A stretch of 64,000 bases of DNA from Stratiolaelaps scimitus (lineage: Eukaryota > Arthropoda > Arachnida > Mesostigmata > Laelapidae): contig JABWDB010000005.1 in NCBI GenBank assembly GCA_019614645.1, positions 14,125,001 through 14,189,000 on the forward strand. The letters are read 5' to 3'. The notes below the pieces were generated by a model that saw only the letters and a list, made by a program, of their open reading frames with translations, had not been told where the DNA came from and ran no database searches. Made by a program: the position numbers and the translations under genes. This document shows, one piece after another, positions 23,873 through 35,139 of this stretch (positions are counted from its first letter, which is position 1; each line of letters opens with the position of its first letter).

Positions 23873-23915
23873 AATAATCCCTAGAAATAATTCCTAATTA
23901 TTGTATGTTTGAATA
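23873..23915 (-). repeat. 43-bp inverted repeat, right copy
   Basis: Exact reverse complement of 21664-21706. Both arms are followed inward by G- or C-rich runs (TTTGGGGCC on the left, a nine-C run on the right). Confidence 0.85.
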
Positions 23916-23982
23916 AATGTCCATTATCGTTCTGCTATCTCCCTCCACAAACGTATTCTTGTTACGAGTGTAATATAAAGTG

Positions 23983-24052
23983 CCATATATATATATATGA
24001 AATATAGATATATATATATATATATGGCAATATATATATATATATATAAATA
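23983..24052. repeat. Clustered (TA)n tracts
   Basis: Three TA tracts separated by a few bases (GAAATAGA and GGCAA), so the segment can fold on itself. Confidence 0.9.
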
Positions 24053-24222
24053 TTACATTACATTACACCGTCTGCAATCTGTAATTATCGACACACAACC
24101 ACAGGTCGTATAAGCTTTGCTTGAACCACCGGCAGGTAACCCATCAAAAAAGAAGTTTCTGCGGTTCTTGCACAACTCACAAAACACACCATTCTGATGT
24201 ATGATAATTTCCGAATGTTGAT

Positions 24223-24441
24223 GTATTTCACCCTATCAGCTAAGCTGTAATACTATTCACGTGAGGAACCATTACAGCATGAGGCTTCTTTTGTTCTCAA
24301 GAAGCAAACAATTTCTGTTCAACGACAGATTGAATGTGTGAGTCGATAATGAGCAGTTACCGCCACATCTACTAAAACCAATTCTGTAGTTTTTCAAGTG
24401 GTTAAGGGTACTTCATCGTAATAGGGGACATTATTGATCGT
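24223..24441 (+). repeat. About 219-bp repeat, left arm of an inverted pair
   Basis: It matches the reverse complement of 25676-25903 at roughly 85 percent by eye along its whole length; shared blocks include CTATCAGCTAAGCTGTAAT and TTGAATGTGTGAGTCGATAA. Similarity stops abruptly at both ends. It may be a non-autonomous element family present in both orientations, or the long terminal inverted repeats of one element. Confidence 0.75.
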
Positions 24442-24631
24442 TCAATGTCGAAGAGTGGATTAATACGTTGCAGCCCAGATTTCTTTTCGCGTCACATTTA
24501 CTGGCCGCAATCTTGTGATATTTATATAATAATAACAACTAATTGAAACACACATGGCCCTGTTCAACAGGATTGATGCGCAGATCTTAATTACCGATAA
24601 TGCTCCCAATCGCGAGCTTTCCTACTGACAG

Positions 24632-27298
24632 TTATCTCCGGCAGTCTCATTTTTATCACCTCGCTTGATTTTGAAATTCTAAATATCGCCTTCGAACGTG
24701 TCATTAAAGTAGACATTCGTTTCGACTCAGATCGGTGGTCGCTCCAGGTACCGCTGCTGCCAAGCGACAAGACAACCAGGCAACAATCAGGTCACAAGCC
24801 CACCGGACCTCGATGCAGAAAAACTGGAGTGGTCCGCTCGACATGGTCAACAACGACTGCCCACTCATCCGGTGGCACCACAATCGCCACCACAAGCAAT
24901 TGGCAGAACTCGATCGCCGTTGTATGCCGAGGGCTAAGAGAGGTAAGTGGGGATCGTGGCGGGAACCGTGGCCGCGACACGTTTCGAGGTCGTTCCGCCG
25001 GTCAACCGGGGCCTGTTCTGCTCTCGGTCTGTTCGCCATCGCTCGTTCGGCAGCCTCATGGAGCGGCGGCCGACGGCAACCGACGGGTCTAGTGGTCAGT
25101 TGACAGGGCATTTCTCTTCGATAGGACGTGATGCCGTGAGCGATGGCCGAAGCTGGACCTTTGCCAGTGCCCCAAGCTGGGGTGACAGGCGATGTGGAGA
25201 GAGGGTATTCGGACGAAACAGCAACGGGCGAATGCAACGAGAGAGCAGCGTATGGTCCGAGTAGCTTTGAGTTTGTTCACGCCAACCGAATGAAGTCCGA
25301 TCGGTCTGATTCGCAATACGTAGCGTAATACTCCAGCAACAGCAGAGAGAGAGAGAGACAGGGAGAGAGGTAACTGCGCGATTCGCCGTTCTAATCACAA
25401 CTACTCCACAAATGCTACGTTCGATGTTAATGAAGTCCACTGGGTTATGGTACGGCGGGGCATACGGTGCTTGTGAGGCGCGGCGATCCAGGGAGTTTGT
25501 TACAGCATTTTGAATGAAGTCAAAGATTAGAGAGAGAGAGATCAGGTACGGCAAGGTAAGCTTTGGTTTATTATAGGAGCTGCAATTTCACAATGCTTAA
25601 GCTCTCTTATATGTCATCACGCAGCGGGACTCGAACCTGCGGCCTCTGGCTTCCGACAGGTGAGCGTAGCAAGGCACGATCAATAATGTTCCCTATTGCG
25701 ATGAAGTACCCCTAAACCTCTTGAAAAACTAGAGAATCGGCCTTAGTAGATGTGGCGACAAATGCTGATTATCGACTCACACATTCAATCCATCGTTGGA
25801 CAGGAATCGTTTCCTTTCTAAGAACAAAAGGAGCAGGTTGGCTTCATGCTGTAACGGTTCTTCACGTGAATAGCATTACAGCTTAGCTGATAGACCGAAA
25901 TACGTCGGGGCCTGCATTGAAACGGCTGTGAGATCTAGAGAGACTCGATTAAAGGTAGGTAACTCCAACAGCGTAGCTTTTACTATCGTTCGATTGTTCA
26001 ATTGTGCGCCTGCACCATCTGGACGAATCGGTGCGCAGAATTATTTTAGCTCCAAATCGAATCTAACCGACTATACAAGGTGACCTATTTGCCACAACTA
26101 TTCTAGAGTTAGCATCTCAGTCTACCACTGATAATAATAAACACAGGCTTTGACGAGAAAAAATGTATTATTGAAAATGTTGTTTTTGTTATAATCTTTG
26201 TGTTGTTGCCACCTCACTGTCGCTTCGGAGACTGTCCTACCAGCTGCTGCTGCTGCAAAAAAAACTGGGCAACGTGAGTTAGAGAACGTGAGTTAGTCCC
26301 AGGAAAGAAATTGAAACATAGCTCGTCGTACGGACGCCGATCGGTGGATATGCTCTAAATTTTCTGGCTCTCGGTCCCCCTTGCACTATTTTCTATTATT
26401 ATTGTATAATGTTACTTCCCCTTGGAAACCCTGGTAGCAGGGTCGAGTCGTGATTTTATGTTAATTGGAAAAGAAAATGTAATTCAGTTCAACACAGATA
26501 TGCAGCCGCGTCTGCCCCCTACGACTCGAGATGAGTGACACTCACATCAAAGACCGCGAAGAGTTATCATCATTTGGGTTTCAGCGCACGTCGACAAACT
26601 CAATGGATTTTTGAATTTATTCACCCTATCTAACAATATAATCCAAAGCGACCTAGTGCCTCCGGCAAGTTTATACGATCCACCATGTAAGCATAGCAGG
26701 AACAGCCGAGTTCAGCTTGCCCGGTTCAGCTGGGTCAGCGATATTCGCTTCCGGTTTTGTTCGATTACGTAGTTCCGTGGATTTTGGACGTCACATCGAA
26801 CTCATCGGCCACTACGCAACGTATAACATTACGTAAGTTTTCAGGGTTCACATCGAAAGCAGTCGTACCCTCGCCATATCTGGCGAGATGTTCAGATAAG
26901 ATAAATGTCATGCTACTTTGTGAATGCGAGGGCTCCAAAATAGGATGTAGCACCACCTTCTACCGAAAATAAAGGTACTTGCTTTCCTAAATCTGCGACA
27001 TATACACCAAATCAGAAGTGTCATTCCAGCGTCGTCCTTTTCAGCGGCGCCAATCGCACCGTTCGATGTGCAATTAACTGCTGAAGTAGCGACCGCGTTC
27101 AGCGCGGGCGGTGAGTTGACACAAAGTTCCTTCCAATCAGTGAGCGAGCGCCTGGTAGCTCGTCATCTTCGCAAATGGTTCTTGCAAAGCGTAGCTCGCA
27201 GGTTGGTCCGACACAGCTCGAACACCGTTGCCAATGTGGACGAACTGACCGAAGCGATGGACGACCTCATGACGAAGCCTTGTCATGAGGCCAAGTAA
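24632..27298 (+). CDS. Candidate three-exon 3' part of an unassigned gene
   Basis: Exons are 24632-24942 (acceptor CTTTCCTACTGACAG, donor GTAAGT), 26700-26832 (acceptor AGCATAGCAG, donor GTAAGT) and 27045-27298 (acceptor GTCGTCCTTTTCAG, stop TAA). Phases agree at both joins (0 and 1), giving about 232 residues. The first exon holds LDFEILNIAFERVIKVDIRF and a Thr/Ser-rich region; the second SLPVLFDYVVPWILDV; the last a basic helical tail (SERLVARHLRKWFLQSVARR) and an acidic DELTEAMDDL. I recognise no family. The first exon begins in phase 1, so the 5' part is missing. That exon lies between the arms of the 24223/25903 inverted repeat, in a GC-rich stretch where a 177-codon minus frame is also open. 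Confidence 0.33.
25555..25675 (-). repeat. tRNA-derived SINE copy, minus strand
   Basis: On the minus strand: GGCCGCAGGTTCGAGTCCCG (B-box), then GATGACATATAAGAGAGCTT, AAGCATTG, TTGCAGCTCC and AATAAACC. It matches the plus-strand copy at 6312-6460 over head and tail. It directly abuts the right arm of the 219-bp inverted repeat at 25676. Confidence 0.65.
25676..25903 (-). repeat. Right arm of the inverted repeat pair
   Basis: Reverse-complement partner of 24223-24441. A few small indels account for the length difference. The segment between the two arms is about 1.2 kb. Confidence 0.75.
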
Positions 27299-28353
27299 TT
27301 AATATTTATAGGGATATGCTATGGGGAAAGGCGGTAATGATCGCTAGATGATAGCGCAAAGTCACGCGGCTGGCCGTGTTAACCCGAGCAAAAACCGTCT
27401 GTCCGTCACTTTGTCCCCTTAAGTCTCCGTTTGACCCCAGAGCAAATTTCGCATTTGTAATTGTAGTTTTCTCCATATTTGTTTTTAGAGACCTACCCAA
27501 CTATACATTATCGCACACGATGTTACATTTTGCATTAGAAAGTGGTCACGCTCGACTTAACCAGATTCCGATTCGTCGTAACACGAGAGCAGAACGGGTC
27601 CGCCGCTAGATTATGGATACAGATAGGAGAGATTTAAGAAAGGCGAAAACTAGTACAGTCAACACAAGCCTAGGTCGCAGGGTGTCGAGAGTAAATCTGA
27701 TTTGTTCATTCTTCCTCGTTAAATCGGCAATCCCTTTTCAATAATTGTAAACGTTTGTGTATGACGATGTGCTCACTCAAATATACCGGACAAGGCCATA
27801 GATACGTTACATAATCATATATCGTTCACTGTCATGGACTATACATCGTTGGGGGTTCGGAGTTCTTAGAGGGCTCAACCTTCAAGCAAGCAGAAGGCAT
27901 TTCGCACGCTCGGGCTTCGAAAGCCCTCTTCATAATAAAAAGCAGCTTGCAGACTTTGTAGGATAGATCCTAGACTACAAGCGCGAATGCGGCTGCAGAT
28001 GCTGAATGCGTACGGCCCTTGCGTTGCAACAAAACCGTCTGCATTCATAATTACACAAAGTACTCTTAGCTCGGCTCACCTCGTATTTAATTACGCCCGT
28101 AGGCTATACATTTACAAGAGAAGCAATGCGGGCTAGTTTCATGTTACATCAAAGAGATGTGGACATGTTTAATTTTAGACTACTACGCTTGTTTACAGCT
28201 TTAGTTAAATACCAAATTTATTAACCAATGATCAACTGAATTATAAGCGGGAGATCATTCATGTTGGATTACCATATCCAGGGACGACACCGAATAGATG
28301 GTCCGCACTGTTTTATATTTCAATACGCATACAATGTTTTAACATCGACGGGT

Positions 28354-28420
28354 CGGCCTGTTTCTCCGAAATAGGCCGCCCTTCTGAGTGCAAGGCGAAC
28401 CAAGGGTTCGCCTTACACTC
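28354..28420 (+). other. Two adjacent hairpins
   Basis: CGGCCTGTTT at 28354 pairs with AAATAGGCCG ending 28378 (10 pairs, one G-U). After 7 nt, GAGTGCAAGGCGAACC at 28386 pairs with GGTTCGCCTTACACTC ending 28420 (15 of 16 pairs, 3-nt loop). No coding frame or gene is assigned here. Confidence 0.65.
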
Positions 28421-30384
28421 TGATTATTCTGAGCATCTCTCCAGAACGATATCTACCATATGTTTGTTGCAGTGTATAGATCTGTGCTAAATCCGCTATT
28501 TGGCGCACTATGAAAGACGCGGTCCGAAACAACTTTTATATACCAGTCCGTCAGAACCCGTTACCTAGAAGTGGAGGTTCCGCTCGGCGTATCCACTCAG
28601 CAGCAGATATTTCTAGCAGGCTCGGTGCCTTGGTGTCTGAATGTGTCAGGTACAGAGTACCACCGGCATCGGGCCAACTCCTTATTGTCGGGCATTAGAT
28701 TTCCTAAGCAGAGACTTACAAGGCTTACAAGTCTCGACCGGCTCGAGAACCTGTGGTCGACTTAAGAGTGGCCTGGTTAAGCATCCAAAGACGAGAGCCG
28801 AACAAATATTGCGCTCCCCCGCAATTCCAAGCTGTACCCAAGCTGGTTCGACTTATCGTGGGACATCTATATATACAGGCACACACATCGACACCCTGGC
28901 GAGCATTACTTTGTCGATTATCGAATCTCATACAAAAGTGTCACATAGCCGATACATTGAAGGTGTATGGCCCTTTGGAAGCACTAACTATATAACTATA
29001 ATTACTGCGTTCGTTCCGATACTTTTGTTAGATAATCGATATGAAACGATACCGTTTGCTTCTGTCTATTCATGAGCTTTACTCTGATGCAGTGCATTTA
29101 TGTTGGTGTCACTTTGTGCCTCGCTATCCTTTAGGCTAAGGGATTGTTCATCGGGTGATGTCTACTCTGTGTTGGGGCGTTGGCAGTCGGCTCAAGAACG
29201 CATTACAAGCTACCTCTGTCGTGCTGCATTTCAATTCATCCCATTATAAATGCATGCTGCATTTATCTAACTAAGCATCTGAGTGGGATCTGAACAACGA
29301 GACAGTGTATCAATCATACCTCTTGGGCTTCGATGCGGGTCCGATGATGCACTGACGGATTAGGGAGAGAATTTTATCAAGTTCAGAACAAAGTAAAATC
29401 GCGCGACTCCAGCTATAATGCCAAGAATAGTTACGAAAGCTACAAAACTAAAATCTACGCTATATATCTCATTATTTCAATATCACTAACGGAGGGCCAT
29501 TCAGTGTACTTAATTTGTTAATTCAGTTCAAATTTAATACCGCTCGTGTAGCTCGTCTATCCAGGGCTGGGGAGCTGGGTAGGTCTGAGATGAAAAACTA
29601 TGAGAAACATTACCCCTTGCCTAAATCATTTTTCATTGTCCTCGTTCATGGCAGGGAAACGCTGATATGCGTACGTATAAACGTGACCACACTTCAGTAT
29701 CTAATGTGCCGTTACAGTATCGAAGAAATAGGTTAGCATTCTTCAAAGTGAATTTGTTTATTCATCAAGCGTGCCGCTCATTGGCTATTCCACGTACAGT
29801 AAAACCATTCGAATGGAACGGTTGGAGCCGTTTGCGTCCCGTTTCTATATGCGGATCACGAGTGACAACAACAGCAGCAGCAGCATCACAGAAAGCGATT
29901 AACGCTTGAACGCTGTTACAAATGTCGTCCAACAGCCCTCGGTATCTTACAGCTGTGAGGATTTGACTTGGCGGATTTAGTCAACGAGCAACTTGTACGT
30001 GTATCAGTAACAGCTATAATAGTTGAGTGCTCACTTGGTAACATAATCGTTGTGCGGACGTAGACGTCTCCAGTAAATATATATTATATATACGGACTGG
30101 GCCTTCTTTAATATGAACGAGGGAGATTGACTATGAGAACTTTCACCCAATCATCGCACCGCGACACTACATATAGTGTTACCTAATCGGTGGGCTGCTC
30201 CTATGTAACGCTGTCCACTCCTGGCCATAAGCTACGTTTTCAAATGGCAATACAAAGTAAGCAAAATGTCACTTGACGGATCTCTCTAATAAGCTGACTG
30301 AGTCGGTCGTTAATATACTAAATTTCGTCAGATCAAAGTCTGATTATGTTTGTTATTAGGACTCCGGTGCTCTCTTCTCGCTTC

Positions 30385-30385
<1 letters not shown>

Positions 30386-30416
<31 letters not shown>

Positions 30417-30447
30417 GTATATATATATATATATAATATATATATAT
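30386..30447. repeat. (TA)n microsatellite, about 60 nt
   Basis: Long TA tract interrupted by one CG and one AA. It is the longest in the window and precedes the tandem duplication at 30505. Confidence 0.9.
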
Positions 30448-30504
30448 AACGTGAACGAATCCCCATGCACAAGTTCATCTTCAGTCCTGTCTCGAGATGT
30501 TCCA

Positions 30505-30585
30505 CGTCGTCCCTACCAGACACACTGGACGTTACCTAGCACTGATCGTCGTCCCTACCAGACACACTGGACGTTACCTAGCACT
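30505..30585 (+). repeat. Two-copy tandem duplication, 42-bp period
   Basis: The 39-nt unit beginning CGTCGTCCCTACCAGACACA occurs at 30505-30543 and again, identically, at 30547-30585. Perfect identity suggests a recent event. Confidence 0.9.
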
Positions 30586-30674
30586 TATATATTTCAACTA
30601 ACTAACTGCATTGTCCCGGCATTACCCAATCCATGAACTTGGTCAAAGGGCCTGATTCTTTCCATTCATATATT

Positions 30675-30745
30675 ATTTTGACCACAGAGTTGAAAATTAA
30701 AGTCGTTCAATCTTGAAGCCGTTTTCGAGATCATCGGCACAGATC

Positions 30746-30776
<31 letters not shown>

Positions 30777-30881
30777 TAATTTATAATATATATATTTACG
30801 CGCTTTTGAGCACAGAATATACCATGGAATGTAACGGACGTTACTGATGTCATAGATAACCAAATTATCGACATCGTTTAA
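30675..30881 (+). repeat. 207-bp direct duplication, first copy
   Basis: It repeats at 31191-31403 with only a few substitutions. Both copies contain AAGTCGTTCAATCTTGAAGC, a (TA)n core and TTACGCGCTTTTGAGCACAG. The second is 6 nt longer because its TA tract has three more repeats. Confidence 0.9.
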
Positions 30882-31190
30882 TACACGGAACACAGGGATT
30901 CCATGAACCTGATGATAATTGCGTTTGTAAATTCTATAGTAAAAAATGTGAGAGATACCACGCAGGAAAATGCAAAGCAATTAGGTCAATTAGTCATCTC
31001 TTAAATATAAATGCCTAATCTAGTCGTAGAATTAAATATACATTGATCAATGCAATCAGATGGAACTATGTTTTAAAAAAAAAAAAGTGCTCCTAGAATT
31101 TTTACATGAAACCTTAACATCAGAAACTGACTTGAATATTGTACACACCTTTGTAATTACTCGAACAGAGTGAAAATAAAACGAATAATA

Positions 31191-31259
31191 ATTTTAACCA
31201 CAGAGTTGAAAATTAAAGTCGTTCAATCTTGAAGCCGTTTTCGAGATCATCGGTACAGA

Positions 31260-31298
<39 letters not shown>

Positions 31299-31403
31299 TA
31301 ATTTATAATATATATATTTACGCGCTTTTGAGCACAGAATATACCATGGAATGTAACGGACGTTACTGAGGTCATAGATAACCAAATTATCGACATCGTT
31401 TAA
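31191..31403 (+). repeat. 207-bp direct duplication, second copy
   Basis: Copy of 30675-30881 offset by 516-522 nt. The 309-nt spacer between the copies is unique in the window. It ends 72 nt before the first proposed exon at 31476. Confidence 0.9.
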
Positions 31404-31475
31404 ACTGATAATAATCGTCTTTTAATTATACATGCTTATATGACAGAACGGACCACCTTCTTTTTCCTTAGACAG

Positions 31476-34400
31476 GATTGACACATCCCACCGCCGCGTA
31501 TCGTACTTTGCAAGTAAAAGATCTTCGACCTCAAATCAATTGTACAGGTGACTCCGGTACCGCAAATAATTCGAGCACGACTAGATTTGTGGCATCGTTA
31601 GCGGCCCGCCCATGCCACAACGTCTCTGCGACAGGGGACATATATTTGCCCTCACGATTAAACGCTGTTAAAACTGTACGTTTGATGCGTACGGCTGCTG
31701 ATAGGTTAATGTTGCTAATGACAACAGCAATCACGACTGCACTAATCAGTACCGGCTCTTTATTTTACTCTCCTTTGCCAGCCTGATGTGGCAAACGTGA
31801 TTATTGTTGCCCACCAACAACAAAGCAGTGCGAGCTACGCACCGATCGCTCTAACAACGATATCGCGGGCCAGCACGAGGGTCATCGAAACAGTAAAAGG
31901 CGACAAAGCGGAGCTGCTGATAAACAGAGCCAGCAGCAGCAGCAGCAGCTGCGAGTCACGCTCCCAATGTCCTTCCTTTTCTAGTTCATCCAGGAAGAGA
32001 TGAGCGTTAGCACACAAAGCATTTCTAGAGCAAACGCCGCTGGCTTTCGGTCGGCTGCCCGCCAAACGTCTCCAGTCAACCGGTGGCCAGTATTGTTGGT
32101 GCTGCCGATACTGCTTCTGGTGTTGGCGTTGATCCTTCCCTGGTTAACAGCACGTTATCGCTATGTTTTAGGTAGGCGTAGAGGCGGTGCTAAGACGCGC
32201 GTGGCCAACAAACGTGCGCGTCTGAGCCTTTTGTCTCAGGTTCCGCCATCATACATACAATCGTATCAGCATCGTATCGCAGCACCGTAGTAGTTCGCCG
32301 TTCGAGTGACAGCGAGTCCAACTGAACTCGACAGCGTGAAAGATTGCGTGAAACCGACTCCCAACAGCTGGCCAACTGCTAGTGAAAGATGACGTTCACC
32401 GAGTAAGCGTTGCCCTCTCGATGGCACCGACGGCGGCTGCGGTAGCTGGCGATGGCAGCGGTGTTCCTCAGGGCTTCTTGGCCGCTGTGCCACCTCCGCC
32501 CCCGTATCCGTTTGTCAACGACAACCACGTCAACAACACCAAAAGCCATCAAGCAAGCGGCGGCGGTCGCGGCGCGACAGGGACAGCAGACGCGCCACTC
32601 TTTGAGTGGGTGATCTCGCTGTATGCAGCAGGCATTGGCATTAGCTGATGGCCGCGAACAGCCATCCACCGTACGACGTCGGCGACGGTAGGTAGAGGTT
32701 GGTGCTCTTGGTGCCGGTTGTGGTGGCAATGTACATCGAGCAGGCTTGCCAGATCGTACCCCGGAAGTATAATACAATATATATATATAGTAACGCCGCG
32801 CGATGGTTGGCGAGCTCGAGCGGACTGAGCGCAAGATGCCGTAGCTCTCACTCGATTAGCAATGTGTGGTACACAAGGGCAGGCAGGGTCCGAGCCACCG
32901 TAGACATGCTATGCCCCCTGGCCAGACATTCATTTTGACGGCGCGACTTCTTTGTGTGATCCGCTCGGATACAACGGCCGCACGGGAGCGTTCTTGCCAC
33001 AGCTTCGTGTTGACGATGAATCAGTCAATGTCCACAGCAGTCGCTCTGTAGTAATAACCTGTTGTCAACGAGTTGTCACACGTTGACACGGCACGATGAT
33101 GCCGTACTCGTGGTTGATTTCACAATGTTCCTTGAATTGGACGATTTGATAGTTTGTCGAATCACTTTCGATCATTCAGTGAGTACCTGCAAACGTGGAC
33201 AAGACAATATGCCGTCTTTCGTGGCGTAATAGCCGTCGCTGCTAACGAAATTCTGGCAGTCATGAAAAAGCGATAGTGCTGCGGCTGCCGCCACTGCGGT
33301 TGATGATACTGACAACAAAATCCGAGTGTTTCCCATTGATTCGGTGATTTTGCAGCTGATTCACTTCGACAGTATTGTACGTGTATGCGATTCCTTATTA
33401 CTCTGTTCAATGACAGTCGGTTCATTGCTGCGTCACTCTCGGAACAATCACACGACATAGATGATGTGAAAAAAATGCACATTTCTGTCTGAGTAGCTAG
33501 CCAGCTATAAGCCGCAATGTCACCATCTTAACATGTACCCGTGAACGTTTCATTGGCTTCCGAAAAGCCTTTGACGACAATTCGCTTTCGGCAACCGTCG
33601 TTGCCGTCCGGTAGTATCTGTTCTCAATGGCTCACTGGCCCCTTCAGGTCTGCTCGTCGCCCCTATAATAGCTGGAACTTCTGTACGAACTTGCTGGTGA
33701 CACGGCGCCCAATTCTGTGCGGAACTTAAATCTATTTGACACGTTGTTGCGTGACGGCCAAACATTGAGGGACGCCATCTGTCTCGCAATTCTCAATTCT
33801 GTTAGTATGTGTCCATGTCCCTGTGTTGTTTAAACAGGTAAGTTAATGTTAATCAATGACATTTTTCACCGTTGACACTGTAGAGCATTTGGTGGCACAC
33901 GGTGGCGTTAGCCTTGAAAATCGTATCTGTGCTGTAAGCCACAGAAACTGTGGTAGATTTGCGTTTTGATCGAAAATGCACCGTGCCATCTCACTGCACC
34001 CATGGACTAATTGGCATCGGTTGCTTTAGCGTATGTCTATATTGGATATTGTATTCCGCTCGCCCATACAACACCGGGCAAAGCAACGCCAGCCATCATC
34101 CTCCCCCAAAAGCTAGCCTACACACAGCAAAAAGCGGGCGAAGTGATCGTGCACTTCGCAGCCAAAACGGGTCGGAGTGGAGGGACGATCTCGGTGACGT
34201 AAGCTGGTTCGATTTATGCTGGAAGTGCGTGCGAGATCACTGCATAAATTTGTGTGTTCGTATAGTTCGTGAACAGCGGACGGCCTTTCAAGTGCTGTTG
34301 TCTTCAACGCGAACAAATCGAGTAAGTGAGCGAAATCTGATAGTGATGTTTGACGCTGTGCGAGCGGTCCGAATGTGCCTGATGCCATCGAGGTGTTTCT

Positions 34401-35139
34401 GAACGAAACACAGCGGGAACAGTTGGTCTGGCGCATCGCTAGACCACTGCCAACTACAGTGGCATTGGTCTGTAACGCTAAAAATATACTGGCAATGGGA
34501 TATACGACGAGTTTATTGAATTCATTGAATCCAAACAGCAGCAGATGAGGTATGATCATCGAGAATATTATTGCACTCATTGCCCAACATCATAGGTTAC
34601 ATTTGTCTAGCTCACCACAGTACAAGTGTATTATTAACTATATTTATCAAATCATATTAACATACTACAATGCAACTTGCAATATTTAAGAAGATGCCAG
34701 TGTACTGTATATTTTCTGTATATTATACAGTATTTGTATATTTACGTTGATTCGTAGATTCCCCACGAAACTGATCTTGTCACAAATTCGACATAGTCGG
34801 CAAACTGTCCTTACAGTCTATAAGCTAGTGATAGTTTGCCTGATTATATGCCCGTTCCATACAAGACCATGTATGCAGGTGGGTGAAGATTATGTCAATC
34901 TTCAACTATATCGGGCCGGCTTGCTAAATCTGTAAATATCGATGTCGATCATTTTCCATTGCAGAACCGTCGCAGATCAGGTGGCAAGTTGGAACGCGGC
35001 CCTTTTTTGGCATAAACGCCATTGGCTAAAGCGGGAATTTCCGAAGCGTACACAGGAGCGATCGTTTTTCTTCCAAACAGTAGCACATTTGTATCGGACA
35101 GAACTGCGGCAAAGAGTCCAGCGTAGATGTATTTATTAG
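31476..35139 (+). CDS. Candidate membrane-protein gene, unassigned (five exons)
   Basis: Proposed exons are 31476-31675, 31782-31892, 31985-32171, 34030-34198 and 34965-35139 (stop TAG). Acceptors are strong (CTTTTTCCTTAGACAG, CTCTCCTTTGCCAG, CTTCCTTTTCTAG, CATTTTCCATTGCAG); donors are GTACGT, GTAAAA, GTAGGC and GTAAGC. All four joins agree in phase (0, 0, 1, 2), giving about 280 residues. Features include possible glycosylation sites in exon 1 (NCT, NNSS, NVS), a clear transmembrane segment in exon 3 (WPVLLVLPILLLVLALILPW), a second hydrophobic stretch at the start of exon 4 (YVYIGYCIPLAHTTPG) and a basic C-terminal tail. Exon 1 starts in phase 1, so the N-terminus is missing. No family was recognised. 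The donor of exon 2 is weak, and the frame there also stays open through a Ser run. Confidence 0.3.
32421..32648 (+). CDS. Candidate initial exon or small protein, unassigned
   Basis: The ATG at 32421 opens 75 codons to TGA. The N-terminus is Ala/Gly-rich, followed by a proline run (LAAVPPPPPYPFVNDNH), a Gly-rich linker and a hydrophobic end (EWVISLYAAGIGIS). A GTGATC donor after codon Trp (about 32609) could end it as a first exon. Low-complexity composition in a GC-rich patch weakens the call. It sits on the same strand within intron 3 of the five-exon candidate, so at most one arrangement is right. Confidence 0.22.
   Translation: MAPTAAAVAGDGSGVPQGFLAAVPPPPPYPFVNDNHVNNTKSHQASGGGRGATGTADAPLFEWVISLYAAGIGIS

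Larger units (their letters stand above)
27299..31475. other. Interval without a supported gene
   Basis: Open frames around 28500-29075 lack splice support or recognisable motifs. The interval contains the paired hairpins at 28354-28420, (TA)n tracts, a 42-bp-period tandem duplication at 30505-30585 and both copies of a 207-bp duplication. Confidence 0.5.

Noticed and set aside
24704..25237. 177-codon minus-strand frame
   Set aside because: GC-rich block with four open frames; the plus strand has the consensus donor and in-phase partners, so this is probably a shadow.
26765..26956. Minus-strand frame that reads smoothly (MTFILSEHLARYGEGTTA)
   Set aside because: The plus strand over the same bases has flanking splice sites in phase with a terminal exon; both cannot be right and the minus frame has no splice support.
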